The position numbers and the translations under genes are program-made. From Muribaculaceae bacterium (GTDB taxonomy: Bacteria; Bacteroidota; Bacteroidia; Bacteroidales; Muribaculaceae): a DNA stretch of 8,508 bases. Location of the stretch: NCBI GenBank assembly GCA_009775535.1, contig VSPW01000265.1, positions 1-8,508 on the forward strand, read 5' to 3'. This document shows positions 1 to 4,834 of this stretch, piece by piece. Positions within the stretch are counted from its first letter, which is position 1. Each line of letters starts with the position of its first letter. Under the pieces are notes generated by a model. It saw only the letters and a list, made by a program, of their open reading frames with translations, did no database searches and was not told the DNA's origin.

Positions 1-316
1 AAGAGGGTGCCGTAATGGTGTTTATACTGTCGAAAATAAAATGCTTTTTCCGTCTACTACAAAGTGCCGCGTTACACTGTAATTCATTCTGTTTTACCTC
101 GCTTTCCTGCTTAATCACAATACGCCTGCTGCCGGGCTGCTGTATGATCGCCTCAACATGCAGATAGGCAGGCAGCAATACTGCGCTTCCCGCTCTAAGC
201 TGGTACTCAATGCTTTCTTTCATTTTTCTGTAATCCTCGGCTTTCGCTGCCTTGTCACAGCCTATAAATACAGTTATTTGCTGCTTACTCTTCTTTTTCC
301 GCTGCCGCCTGTTCAT
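1..316 (-). CDS. Unknown protein, N-terminal part (runs off left edge)
   Basis: An open frame starts at ATG 316, preceded by a good AGAGGG ribosome-binding site 7 nt upstream, and stays open to the edge (about 105 codons). It begins with a very basic stretch (MNRRQRKKKSKQQ) followed by ITVFIGCDKAAKAEDY and a segment with short beta-like stretches (AVLLPAYLHVEAII, RRIVIKQ). The start lies inside the end of the parB-like gene, a 32-nt overlap that matches overlap sizes elsewhere in this operon. I do not recognise the family. An internal ATG at 223 is an alternative start with a poorer site. The last 25 or so codons look less protein-like, and a second start (ATG 87) with a strong ribosome site lies in another frame, so a frameshift or a gene change near 87 is possible. 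Confidence 0.5.
   Translation of the reverse strand, partial: MNRRQRKKKSKQQITVFIGCDKAAKAEDYRKMKESIEYQLRAGSAVLLPAYLHVEAIIQQPGSRRIVIKQESEVKQNELQCNAALCSRRKKHFIFDSINTITAPS
22..87 (-). CDS. Candidate 21-aa ORF, possible start of a broken gene
   Basis: ATG 87 is preceded by GAAAGCGAGGTAA, the same ribosome-binding module found before the 52-aa gene and the parB-like gene. The frame encodes a plausible sequence (MNYSVTRHFVVDGKSILFS...) but meets TAA after 21 codons. It lies wholly inside the other open frame that leaves the left edge. It could be a real micro-protein, or the start of a longer gene cut by a frameshift: in the neighbouring frame the reading continues as NTITAPS to the edge. No function can be given. 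Confidence 0.3.
   Translation of the reverse strand: MNYSVTRHFVVDGKSILFSTV
94..107 (-). repeat. Translation-start module, copy 1
   Basis: A 14-nt copy of the module read on the minus strand as GGAAAGCGAGGTAA, just upstream of ATG 87. The same string occurs at 1649-1662 and 1825-1838, each time directly before an ATG. GAGG is the likely anti-Shine-Dalgarno contact. Confidence 0.65.
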
Positions 317-1643
317 TGCTTATCCCTCTTTCCGGCTCTGCTGCCTGTCCTATCTGGTAATCTTCAATGCTCATTTGTCCCGGCAACTGGTCTGCCCCCG
401 TGTCCGTTTCGGACACTTCCCCGCTGTGTGCGGTAACATCAATTCCCAGAATACAATACCCCTCTTCCAGCCCTGTATAATCTTCCAGCATATAAATAAT
501 ATCTGCATCTATTGTGCGCCCTGTGTGCTTTCCGTCCTTAAATTCCAACATTTTAAGGCTGTCGCCCACCTTGTACCCTCTGTCATTCTTCCGCAGCTCA
601 AACTTTTTCTTGCCGCTTACAATATCCCCATAGTAAGAAACGGCTATTTTTACCTCATGCGTTTTGTGATCTGCTTTCCCGTCGCTCGGCAGTTTCTCCA
701 TTTTCTCCCGGTCTGCCTGCTCCTGTAATTTCTTCTTTGTGTCCCGGTCTATTTTGTCCTGCTCGTCGCTATAACGCTGCTCGTCCGTCTTTTCTGCCTC
801 TGCCTTGTTTATGTACTGATCGCACTTTTCACAAGTCCCCGTTTTCACATTGCAGTCTTTATACCGCTGGCATGAATAGCACAAAGAGGTTATGCTTTCC
901 GGGTGCGGCGTTTCGTAGTCGTCGCCCGCCTTTTTCTCTGCCACCTTTGCCGCTATTTCCTTTGCCCGTATACTCTCGCCTGCTGCCGCCTTTTCTGCTA
1001 TGGCTTTCTGCTCTTCTGGCGGCAGCTTTGCTGCCTCGTAAGCCGTTGTTACCCCTATATTTCCCTTTGCAAACTCTTCCTTGATCTCCGGCGTGGCATT
1101 GTTGTTAATGCTATCCATACGGGCTATATTTGTGGGGCTTTCGTTCATCAGCTCTGCTATAATGTCCCGCAGTTTTCCTGTGATCTCTAACCCGTCCTCG
1201 TCTTTTGCCCTTAAAAGCGCCTCTTTCAATCTTTGCGCCTGCTGGGTTTTCTCCCACGCCGTAAGCTCCCTGTTATATGCGTTTCCGATCAGCAGAGACA
1301 ATTCAAACATTGCCCCGGTCATATCCTTGTACAGATACCGCACTTTCTTATATTCCTCATGCCCCCGCTCAATGTTCATAATGTTTGCAAGGTTCCTGCG
1401 GTGTCCGCTCACAATCTTAAATTCACCGTTTACCCTGCCTAATACTGTAGGCTGCTGCTGCCCTACGGTCAAAAAGCTGTCTGCCAGCTCTTCTATGTTC
1501 TCCTGTGAATAGAAATTGCTTTCAGATGGCTTTACATCATACGGGCTTAACCAGATTTCCGTATATTCGCTTATATTGCCTATGCCTGCTGCCCTGCTTT
1601 TCGCGTTCATAATATCCGTAATACCAAATTTAGCCTTTCCCAT
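285..1643 (-). CDS. parB: ParB-like protein with Cys cluster and C-terminal DUF3850 (ASCH-like) domain
   Basis: 452 aa, starting at ATG 1643 after a strong AAAGCGAGGTAAGG site. Residues about 24-110 form a ParB N-terminal domain: a GQQQPTVLGRV segment and GHRRNLA (80-86), corresponding to the GERR box that binds nucleotide in ParB-family proteins. Residues about 120-230 are helical, where ParB proteins carry their helix-turn-helix. A cluster C255, C258, C264, C271, C274 could bind zinc. A charged, probably coiled linker (285-325) leads to residues 328-403, which resemble DUF3850: VKIAVSYYGDIVSGKKKFELRKNDR, then a GYKVGD turn and an ending GYCILGI. DUF3850 belongs to the ASCH-like fold, thought to bind RNA or modified nucleotides. 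The tail carries QLPGQMSIEDY (419-429), possibly a peptide docking motif. The inferred role is centromere-binding partner of the ParA two genes upstream, with an added nucleic-acid-binding module. A non-segregation ParB-like regulator is the main alternative. Confidence 0.85.
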   Translation of the reverse strand: MGKAKFGITDIMNAKSRAAGIGNISEYTEIWLSPYDVKPSESNFYSQENIEELADSFLTVGQQQPTVLGRVNGEFKIVSGHRRNLANIMNIERGHEEYKKVRYLYKDMTGAMFELSLLIGNAYNRELTAWEKTQQAQRLKEALLRAKDEDGLEITGKLRDIIAELMNESPTNIARMDSINNNATPEIKEEFAKGNIGVTTAYEAAKLPPEEQKAIAEKAAAGESIRAKEIAAKVAEKKAGDDYETPHPESITSLCYSCQRYKDCNVKTGTCEKCDQYINKAEAEKTDEQRYSDEQDKIDRDTKKKLQEQADREKMEKLPSDGKADHKTHEVKIAVSYYGDIVSGKKKFELRKNDRGYKVGDSLKMLEFKDGKHTGRTIDADIIYMLEDYTGLEEGYCILGIDVTAHSGEVSETDTGADQLPGQMSIEDYQIGQAAEPERGISNEQAAAEKEE

Positions 1644-1648
1644 GTTCC

Positions 1649-1664
1649 TTACCTCGCTTTCCCT
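1649..1664 (-). repeat. Translation-start module, copy 2
   Basis: Read on the minus strand as AGGGAAAGCGAGGTAA, followed by GGAAC and the parB-like ATG. Positions 1647-1664 are identical to 1823-1840 over 18 nt, although one copy is mainly non-coding and the other is the coding end of parA. Confidence 0.75.
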
Positions 1665-1821
1665 AAATGTATCTAAAGTAAATCAAATATATTTTCTGGT
1701 TATAGGTCAAATCATTGCTGTAAAGCATTTTCTCAAACTCGCGCTCTGATAAATTCTGTATATTTCTTTTCAATCTATGCAGAAATAGAAATATACTAAT
1801 AACCGCCTCGTATACCGTCAT
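1663..1821 (-). CDS. Small protein (52 aa) between parA and parB
   Basis: ATG 1821 lies 3 nt after the parA stop and uses the AAAGCGAGGTAAGG site formed by the last codons of parA. The frame runs 52 codons to TAG 1663-1665, 19 nt before the parB-like ATG, so it fills the space between the two genes almost exactly. The protein starts with an apolar, helix-prone stretch (VYEAVISIFLFLH), followed by a basic turn (RLKRN) and a region rich in Tyr, Asn and Leu ending LIYFRYI. It could be a small membrane-associated or protein-binding peptide. Base use is more AT-rich than its neighbours. No family is recognised. Position and ribosome site support a real gene, perhaps an accessory partition factor, but that role is inference. 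Confidence 0.65.
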   Translation of the reverse strand: MTVYEAVISIFLFLHRLKRNIQNLSEREFEKMLYSNDLTYNQKIYLIYFRYI

Positions 1822-1824
1822 GCC

Positions 1825-1840
1825 TTACCTCGCTTTCCCT
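1825..1840 (-). repeat. Translation-start module, copy 3
   Basis: Read on the minus strand as AGGGAAAGCGAGGTAA. This copy doubles as the coding end of parA (Gly-Lys-Ala-Arg-stop) and as the ribosome-binding site of the 52-aa gene that starts 3 nt later. Confidence 0.75.
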
Positions 1841-2595
1841 GTGTATCTGGTTACGAATTTCTTATAATCCTGCGCAGCTCCGCAGCACGGGCTGTACTCA
1901 TAAATCGGCTTGAATAAAAACGTACTCTCTGCCACTTTCCCGGAATATCTGATAACGCCCAGTAAAGAATAGCTTTCTTTTTCTGCCTCTAACCACTCCC
2001 GCCCGGCTGCCTCTCCGTCCGTGTTCTGATATGCCGTAACCAGAACACCCAGCAGACGCAGCGCCGGGTTAAACTGCCTTGCGTCCTCTATCTGATCTGC
2101 CAGAATGTCTAAACCCTCTAACGCCCACTCGTCTATTTTTACAGGTACTATAACCTCGTCCGTGATCGTCAGCGCATTTACCACGTTAAGCCCTATGTCG
2201 GGCGGGTTATCAATAATGCAGTAATCGTAATAAGCGCCTACTGCGTCCAGCTGTGCCAGCCGCTTATACCGTTCTATCTGGTTCCCCGTTTCTGTCGTTG
2301 TCAGCTGCCACGTAGCGCCCATAAGTGACATATTTGCAGAAACAATGTCTATCCCCTCGTAATCTGTCCGCTGTATCAGCTCTGCTGCCGCCTGCCATTC
2401 CCCGGAAAGCAGTTTCGTGATCGGCGCTACGCTCTCTGCATCATATCTGCCGTATGCCTTGCTTAAATTCCCTTGCTTGTCGTTATCCAGCAGCAGTACC
2501 TTATAGCCCCTGCGGTACAGCTCATATGCCATATTTACCGCTGTAAAGGTCTTTGCTACCCCGCCTTTTAAATTCAACAAACTTATAACTTTCAT
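1825..2595 (-). CDS. parA: ParA-family partition ATPase
   Basis: 256 aa, starting at ATG 2595 after AAAGAGAGG. This is a small Soj/ParA-type ATPase without an N-terminal DNA-binding extension (type Ib size). The deviant Walker A is KGGVAKTFT at 10-18 with the signature lysine K10; the Walker A' region is LLLDNDKQGN (34-43); Walker B is CIIDNPP (126-132). ParA dimers bind DNA non-specifically in the ATP state and are released by ParB, which moves plasmid copies apart. One oddity is F17, where most ParAs have Thr or Ser (KTT/KTS); the Mg-binding T16 is kept. The C-terminus has an unusual SPCCGA (235-240). The parB-like gene lies two genes downstream, separated by a 52-aa gene. A 24-nt stretch coding WQAAAELI is identical to one in the VRR-NUC gene. 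Confidence 0.92.
   Translation of the reverse strand: MKVISLLNLKGGVAKTFTAVNMAYELYRRGYKVLLLDNDKQGNLSKAYGRYDAESVAPITKLLSGEWQAAAELIQRTDYEGIDIVSANMSLMGATWQLTTTETGNQIERYKRLAQLDAVGAYYDYCIIDNPPDIGLNVVNALTITDEVIVPVKIDEWALEGLDILADQIEDARQFNPALRLLGVLVTAYQNTDGEAAGREWLEAEKESYSLLGVIRYSGKVAESTFLFKPIYEYSPCCGAAQDYKKFVTRYTGKAR
2374..2397. repeat. 24-nt exact repeat, copy in parA
   Basis: Identical over 24 nt to 2985-3008 in the VRR-NUC gene. Both copies are read in the same frame and encode WQAAAELI. The genes are otherwise unrelated. Confidence 0.8.
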
Positions 2596-2612
2596 TCTCT
2601 GCCTCTCTTTCT

Positions 2613-2631
2613 TGCGCCGCCTCTGGGCGCA
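2613..2631. repeat. Short inverted repeat before parA
   Basis: TGCGCC (2613-2618) and GGCGCA (2626-2631) form a 6-bp inverted repeat with a 7-nt spacer. It sits in the 51-nt gap between the zinc-ribbon gene and the parA ATG, just upstream of the parA ribosome site. It may be an operator for ParA or ParB autoregulation, an mRNA hairpin, or chance. No T-tract follows, so it is not a typical terminator. Confidence 0.35.
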
Positions 2632-2646
2632 GCTGCTTAATATGCT

Positions 2647-2937
2647 CTATTCTTTTGTGATCTCTGTTTCCAATGCCTGCCCGCAGTTCTCGCAGAAATT
2701 AGATATTTTAAAGCCCGTAAGTTTCCGATCTGCCACAATCCAGTTACATACAGGGCATTTATAGGTTTCATAGTTCTTTAAACCTTTAGCCGCCAGCTTT
2801 TCTGCCTGCTCTCCCTCAAAAATGGTTGTTTTCCTCGGTTCCATTTTCCGGGCTTTCTTTTTTGCCTCTTCCGCTGCGCAGTGCGTACAATCCCTGCCGC
2901 AGTTCTGATAAATCTTACAGCCTATTCCTTGCCCCAT
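2647..2937 (-). CDS. Zinc-ribbon small protein
   Basis: 96 aa, starting at ATG 2937 after AGGAGAGGCGGG and overlapping the end of the VRR-NUC gene by 16 nt. There are two Cys groups. An N-terminal set is C7, C13, C17, C20. A clear zinc ribbon in the C-terminal half is CPVC (61-64) paired with CENC (82-85), followed by GQAL, the usual ending of such ribbons. The middle is highly charged (AEEAKKKARKMEPRK). The ribbon half resembles small phage and plasmid zinc proteins of unknown function. It may bind nucleic acid or act as an adaptor for the neighbouring nuclease or ParA; neither is shown by the sequence. Confidence 0.8.
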   Translation of the reverse strand: MGQGIGCKIYQNCGRDCTHCAAEEAKKKARKMEPRKTTIFEGEQAEKLAAKGLKNYETYKCPVCNWIVADRKLTGFKISNFCENCGQALETEITKE

Positions 2938-3332
2938 ATCTGCCCCGCCTCTCCTAAATCCTTAATGCGCAGCAGATACTTTTCTATCAGCTCTGCTGCC
3001 GCCTGCCAGCCATAACATACCGCTGTAAAATATCCCTGCTGCCGCAGGAACCTTAACCAGCCTTTCTGCTTTGCCGTCGTGGTATTCTTCCCAGCCTTAA
3101 GCTCTATGTACAGCCCGTGGTACTCTCCCCGCGCTACTGGTAAATGAATATCCGGCACGCCTGCTTTTACTCCCTGCCTCTTTAGTGCCGTTGCTGTCGC
3201 CGCATCACGCTTGCCGCCGTTTGGTACATGGTACATATATTCCAATTCCGGCATACGTCCCAGCTGATACCCCGCCCAGCTAAATAGCGCCTCTTGGTGT
3301 CCGCTCTCGTCGTCCAGCCTAAAGTTTCTCAT
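2922..3332 (-). CDS. VRR-NUC domain nuclease
   Basis: 136 aa, starting at ATG 3332 after AGAGAGGCGAGGGC and overlapping the Cys-rich gene upstream by 14 nt. The protein is almost only a VRR-NUC domain, a PD-(D/E)XK-type metal-dependent nuclease common in phages and plasmids. Visible motifs are E14 in the first helix, HVPNGG (35-40), GVKAGVPDIHLP (54-65) with metal-binding D61, IELKAGKN (76-83) with E77 and K79, and Q89 in the following helix, then GYFTAVCYGW. All expected active-site residues are present, so it should be active. Stand-alone VRR-NUC proteins are suspected structure-specific or Holliday-junction nucleases. With Rep next door, a role in processing replication or recombination intermediates is plausible but inferred. 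Confidence 0.9.
   Translation of the reverse strand: MRNFRLDDESGHQEALFSWAGYQLGRMPELEYMYHVPNGGKRDAATATALKRQGVKAGVPDIHLPVARGEYHGLYIELKAGKNTTTAKQKGWLRFLRQQGYFTAVCYGWQAAAELIEKYLLRIKDLGEAGQIWGKE
2985..3008. repeat. 24-nt exact repeat, copy in VRR-NUC gene
   Basis: Second copy of the 24-nt stretch at 2374-2397, here encoding WQAAAELI at residues 109-116, close to the C-terminal helix of the nuclease. Confidence 0.8.
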
Positions 3333-3720
3333 GCCCTCGCCTCTCTTTCCTGTATTCCCTGTATAATGCTTTCCAGCGCTCCTTACTTAACCGCCTTTTG
3401 TAGCATAAATACCGTTCTGTTTTCCTGCTGTACTCTGCCAGCTCTTTCGCCGCCTCTTCTCCTTTACCGCCTGCTGCCACAATCCAGTAAAGCGACGGGC
3501 TTATTATTCCCAGCTGCCTTTTAATTTCATTTTCGCAGATGCAGCGCGGCGTTTTCGGTCTGCGTCTCTCCATGCATTCCGTGTAAAATATCTGTATTTT
3601 CTTTCTCTCTTTCCTGCCTGCCGTGTCCCAGCTGCATATACTGAAATGCTCACACCATAGGCAGCAGTGCTTACAGTTCTTACCTCGCTTGAATAACCAG
3701 TGTATAAGCCTCTGCCTCAT
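3319..3720 (-). CDS. Cys-rich basic protein of unknown function
   Basis: 133 aa. ATG 3720 overlaps the stop of the 54-aa membrane peptide as ATGA, indicating translational coupling; GGGGCGTAGGAA lies just upstream. The N-terminal part has a dense Cys group (C16, C19, C20, C23, C29 in CKHCCLWCEHFSIC), followed by a second one (C49, C60, C62). The rest is strongly basic and helical (KRRLSKERWKALYREYRKERR), suggesting nucleic-acid binding. I do not recognise the family. Position directly after rep and before the nuclease suggests a DNA-processing or regulatory role, which is inference only. Confidence 0.7.
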   Translation of the reverse strand: MRQRLIHWLFKRGKNCKHCCLWCEHFSICSWDTAGRKERKKIQIFYTECMERRRPKTPRCICENEIKRQLGIISPSLYWIVAAGGKGEEAAKELAEYSRKTERYLCYKRRLSKERWKALYREYRKERRGHEKL

Positions 3721-3881
3721 TTCCTACGCCCCTTTCTGTCGTCTATGCCGTTCCAATATTCCCAGTTCCTCATATCCTCGCTGGCATGTGCTATAGCCAC
3801 TGCTGCCAGGCAGATTACAGCACCCATAAGAACCAGAAACACCACGCCCACGCCTATTACCACAATCCGTACATACTGCAT
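3717..3881 (-). CDS. Small single-span membrane protein (54 aa)
   Basis: ATG 3881 follows the rep stop by one nt (TAAAATG) with a strong GAGGGAGAGGGGG site formed by the end of rep, and the stop overlaps the next ATG (ATGA). Residues about 4-32 are a long apolar stretch (YVRIVVIGVGVVFLVLMGAV and onward to AAVAIA), a clear transmembrane helix. A short hydrophilic tail follows (SEDMRNWEYWNGIDDRKGRRK). The positive C-terminal end suggests that the tail stays in the cytoplasm. No family is recognised. It could tether a replication protein to the membrane or be a small toxin-like or entry-exclusion peptide; the sequence does not decide. Confidence 0.7.
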   Translation of the reverse strand: MQYVRIVVIGVGVVFLVLMGAVICLAAVAIAHASEDMRNWEYWNGIDDRKGRRK

Positions 3882-3882
3882 T

Positions 3883-4650
3883 TTATCCCCCCTCTCCCTC
3901 TAATTTGACTAATGTATATCTGAAATACCCGTAGCCGTAATATTCCGGGCTATGTACTCCCTTGCTTATGCTGTCCTTGTCAACGTAATATCCCTTTATT
4001 GCCCTCGGCTCTGCCTTGAACCATTGCCGATCTGAAATTATCCGTATTTCCGGCACTGGTCTTACAAGGTTCTTGCTACTATTCCAGCGCTTGCCTTGTA
4101 GCGCCCCGTCCTCTGCTTTCCTGTGCTTGTTTGTGTACTTAATCAGATATGCTGCCAGATCAGCATAATTGCCACTGTCGTCCAGAGGAAAGACTTTCAC
4201 CCGGTTATGCCCCTCATATGCCTTGTACCAGCACTGCTGCAATATCTTTGTATCTATCTGGTTAATAACTAAATGGTGGTGCCTGGCTCCCTTGTCCCCG
4301 ATCTCCATAACATGAATATATTTAAACTCTATCCCAGCCTTTTTATACTCCTTACGGCACTCCTTTAAAAATATATCTATGTCCTGCCGCATCTGCTCTT
4401 TTGTCCGTGGCGGCTCTCCCTTTCTGCGTATGTAGTCCAGCACTAAATGATAGTCGCCATAGCCATAGTTTGCATTTATCAGAATACGCAGCTTTCTTTC
4501 TGCCTGCCTTGTATTGATCTTTTGCTGTTGCTCTGTGGTGGGCTTTACCTTATCCCCCCTCTTTATCCCCTGCTTTTTATATCTGCTTGTAAAATATCTC
4601 TCTACCTCTATGGTCTTACCCGCCCTTGTTATCCTCTCAACGTATGGCAT
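3883..4650 (-). CDS. rep: HUH-type rolling-circle replication initiator (Rep)
   Basis: 255 aa from ATG 4650. I chose this start because AAAAGGAG (4661-4668) lies 10 nt upstream; a longer frame from TTG 4704 has no such site. The protein resembles the Rep proteins of microviruses and some Firmicute plasmids. Motif I region is NYGYGDYHLVLDY (61-73). Motif II, the metal-binding HUH, is GARHHHLVIN (121-130) with H124 and H126. Motif III is AAYLIKYTNK (167-175 region), with Y168 or Y172 as the nicking tyrosine and a following lysine. Such enzymes nick one origin strand, stay covalently bound through tyrosine and start rolling-circle copying. No helicase domain is present, so a host helicase would be needed. 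The leader upstream carries an antisense RNA gene and an inverted repeat, suggesting copy-number control. A relaxase-like or phage Rep function is the alternative. Confidence 0.85.
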   Translation of the reverse strand: MPYVERITRAGKTIEVERYFTSRYKKQGIKRGDKVKPTTEQQQKINTRQAERKLRILINANYGYGDYHLVLDYIRRKGEPPRTKEQMRQDIDIFLKECRKEYKKAGIEFKYIHVMEIGDKGARHHHLVINQIDTKILQQCWYKAYEGHNRVKVFPLDDSGNYADLAAYLIKYTNKHRKAEDGALQGKRWNSSKNLVRPVPEIRIISDRQWFKAEPRAIKGYYVDKDSISKGVHSPEYYGYGYFRYTLVKLEGEGG

Positions 4651-4660
4651 ATATTTTTTA

Positions 4661-4668
4661 CTCCTTTT
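4661..4668 (-). promoter_or_regulatory. Ribosome-binding site of rep
   Basis: AAAAGGAG on the minus strand, 10 nt before ATG 4650. It is the only good site near the rep N-terminus and decides the start against the upstream TTG 4704. Confidence 0.75.
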
Positions 4669-4700
4669 AGGTCTATCTGGTCGGAAAGCTAATAGTTTTA

Positions 4701-4739
4701 TCAAGTGGTAAAACGGGCTTGCGCCCGCGTATTACTTGA
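4701..4739. repeat. Inverted repeat in rep leader; candidate attenuator and/or Rep origin
   Basis: Outer arms TCAAGT (4701-4706) and ACTTGA (4734-4739) flank a GC core CGGGC (4714-4718) and GCCCG (4723-4727). On the minus strand the core reads CGGGC-GCAA-GCCCG followed by TTTT, a compact hairpin with a GNRA tetraloop and a short U-tract, as expected for an attenuator ahead of rep. The outer arm lies within CTTGATA (minus strand, 4699-4705), which matches the core nicked by pC194/pUB110-group Rep proteins. That is a 7-nt match only. The right arm overlaps the -35 box of the plus-strand promoter. An origin role is inference. Confidence 0.5.
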
Positions 4740-4763
4740 CTTTTCGCCATACAGTGATATACT
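4736..4763 (+). promoter_or_regulatory. Strong sigma-70/SigA promoter driving antisense RNA
   Basis: -35 TTGACT (4736-4741), 16-nt spacer, -10 TATACT (4758-4763), with an extended -10 TG at 4755-4756. It points right, opposite to all genes. The predicted start is near 4770. This is the best promoter match I see in the window. Confidence 0.8.
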
Positions 4764-4769
4764 GGATAT

Positions 4770-4832
4770 AGGTTGTAAAAAGCTGTATAGCTTAGCCCCT
4801 ATGGTATTCCCGTACCGTAGGGGCTTTTCATT
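4770..4832 (+). ncRNA. Candidate counter-transcribed (antisense) RNA of rep
   Basis: About 60 nt between a strong promoter (start near 4770) and an intrinsic terminator ending about 4828-4834. It holds a small hairpin AAGCT-GTAT-AGCTT (4780-4793) and the 13-bp terminator stem-loop with loop TTCCCG. No ORF with a ribosome site fits inside. It is fully complementary to the mRNA leader between the upstream gene (ending 4833) and rep (ATG 4650). Short antisense RNAs in rep leaders control copy number in many Firmicute plasmids (pT181, pIP501, pLS1 types) by attenuation or translation block. Here the hairpin at 4701-4739 lies between the antisense region and rep, fitting attenuation. Confidence 0.72.
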
Positions 4833-4834
4833 TT
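4794..4834 (+). terminator. Intrinsic terminator of the antisense RNA
   Basis: The stem pairs 4794-4806 (AGCCCCTATGGTA) with 4813-4825 (TACCGTAGGGGCT), 13 bp with one G:U pair and a 6-nt loop, followed by TTTTCATTTT. On the minus strand the hairpin is not followed by a T-tract, so it should stop only plus-strand transcripts. Confidence 0.82.

Noticed and set aside
3680..3690. Fourth copy of the start module as a hidden gene start
   Set aside because: It is followed by AACTGTAA, giving no start codon with a useful frame; it is coding sequence of the Cys-rich protein.
4651..4704. Longer rep from TTG 4704 (18 extra residues)
   Set aside because: No ribosome site before TTG 4704; AAAAGGAG lies 10 nt before ATG 4650, and the TTG falls inside the inverted repeat.
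4794..4825. Hairpin as terminator for the minus-strand operon
   Set aside because: On the minus strand the stem is followed by AAGCTATACAG, not a T-tract; only the plus-strand reading has the T-rich run.
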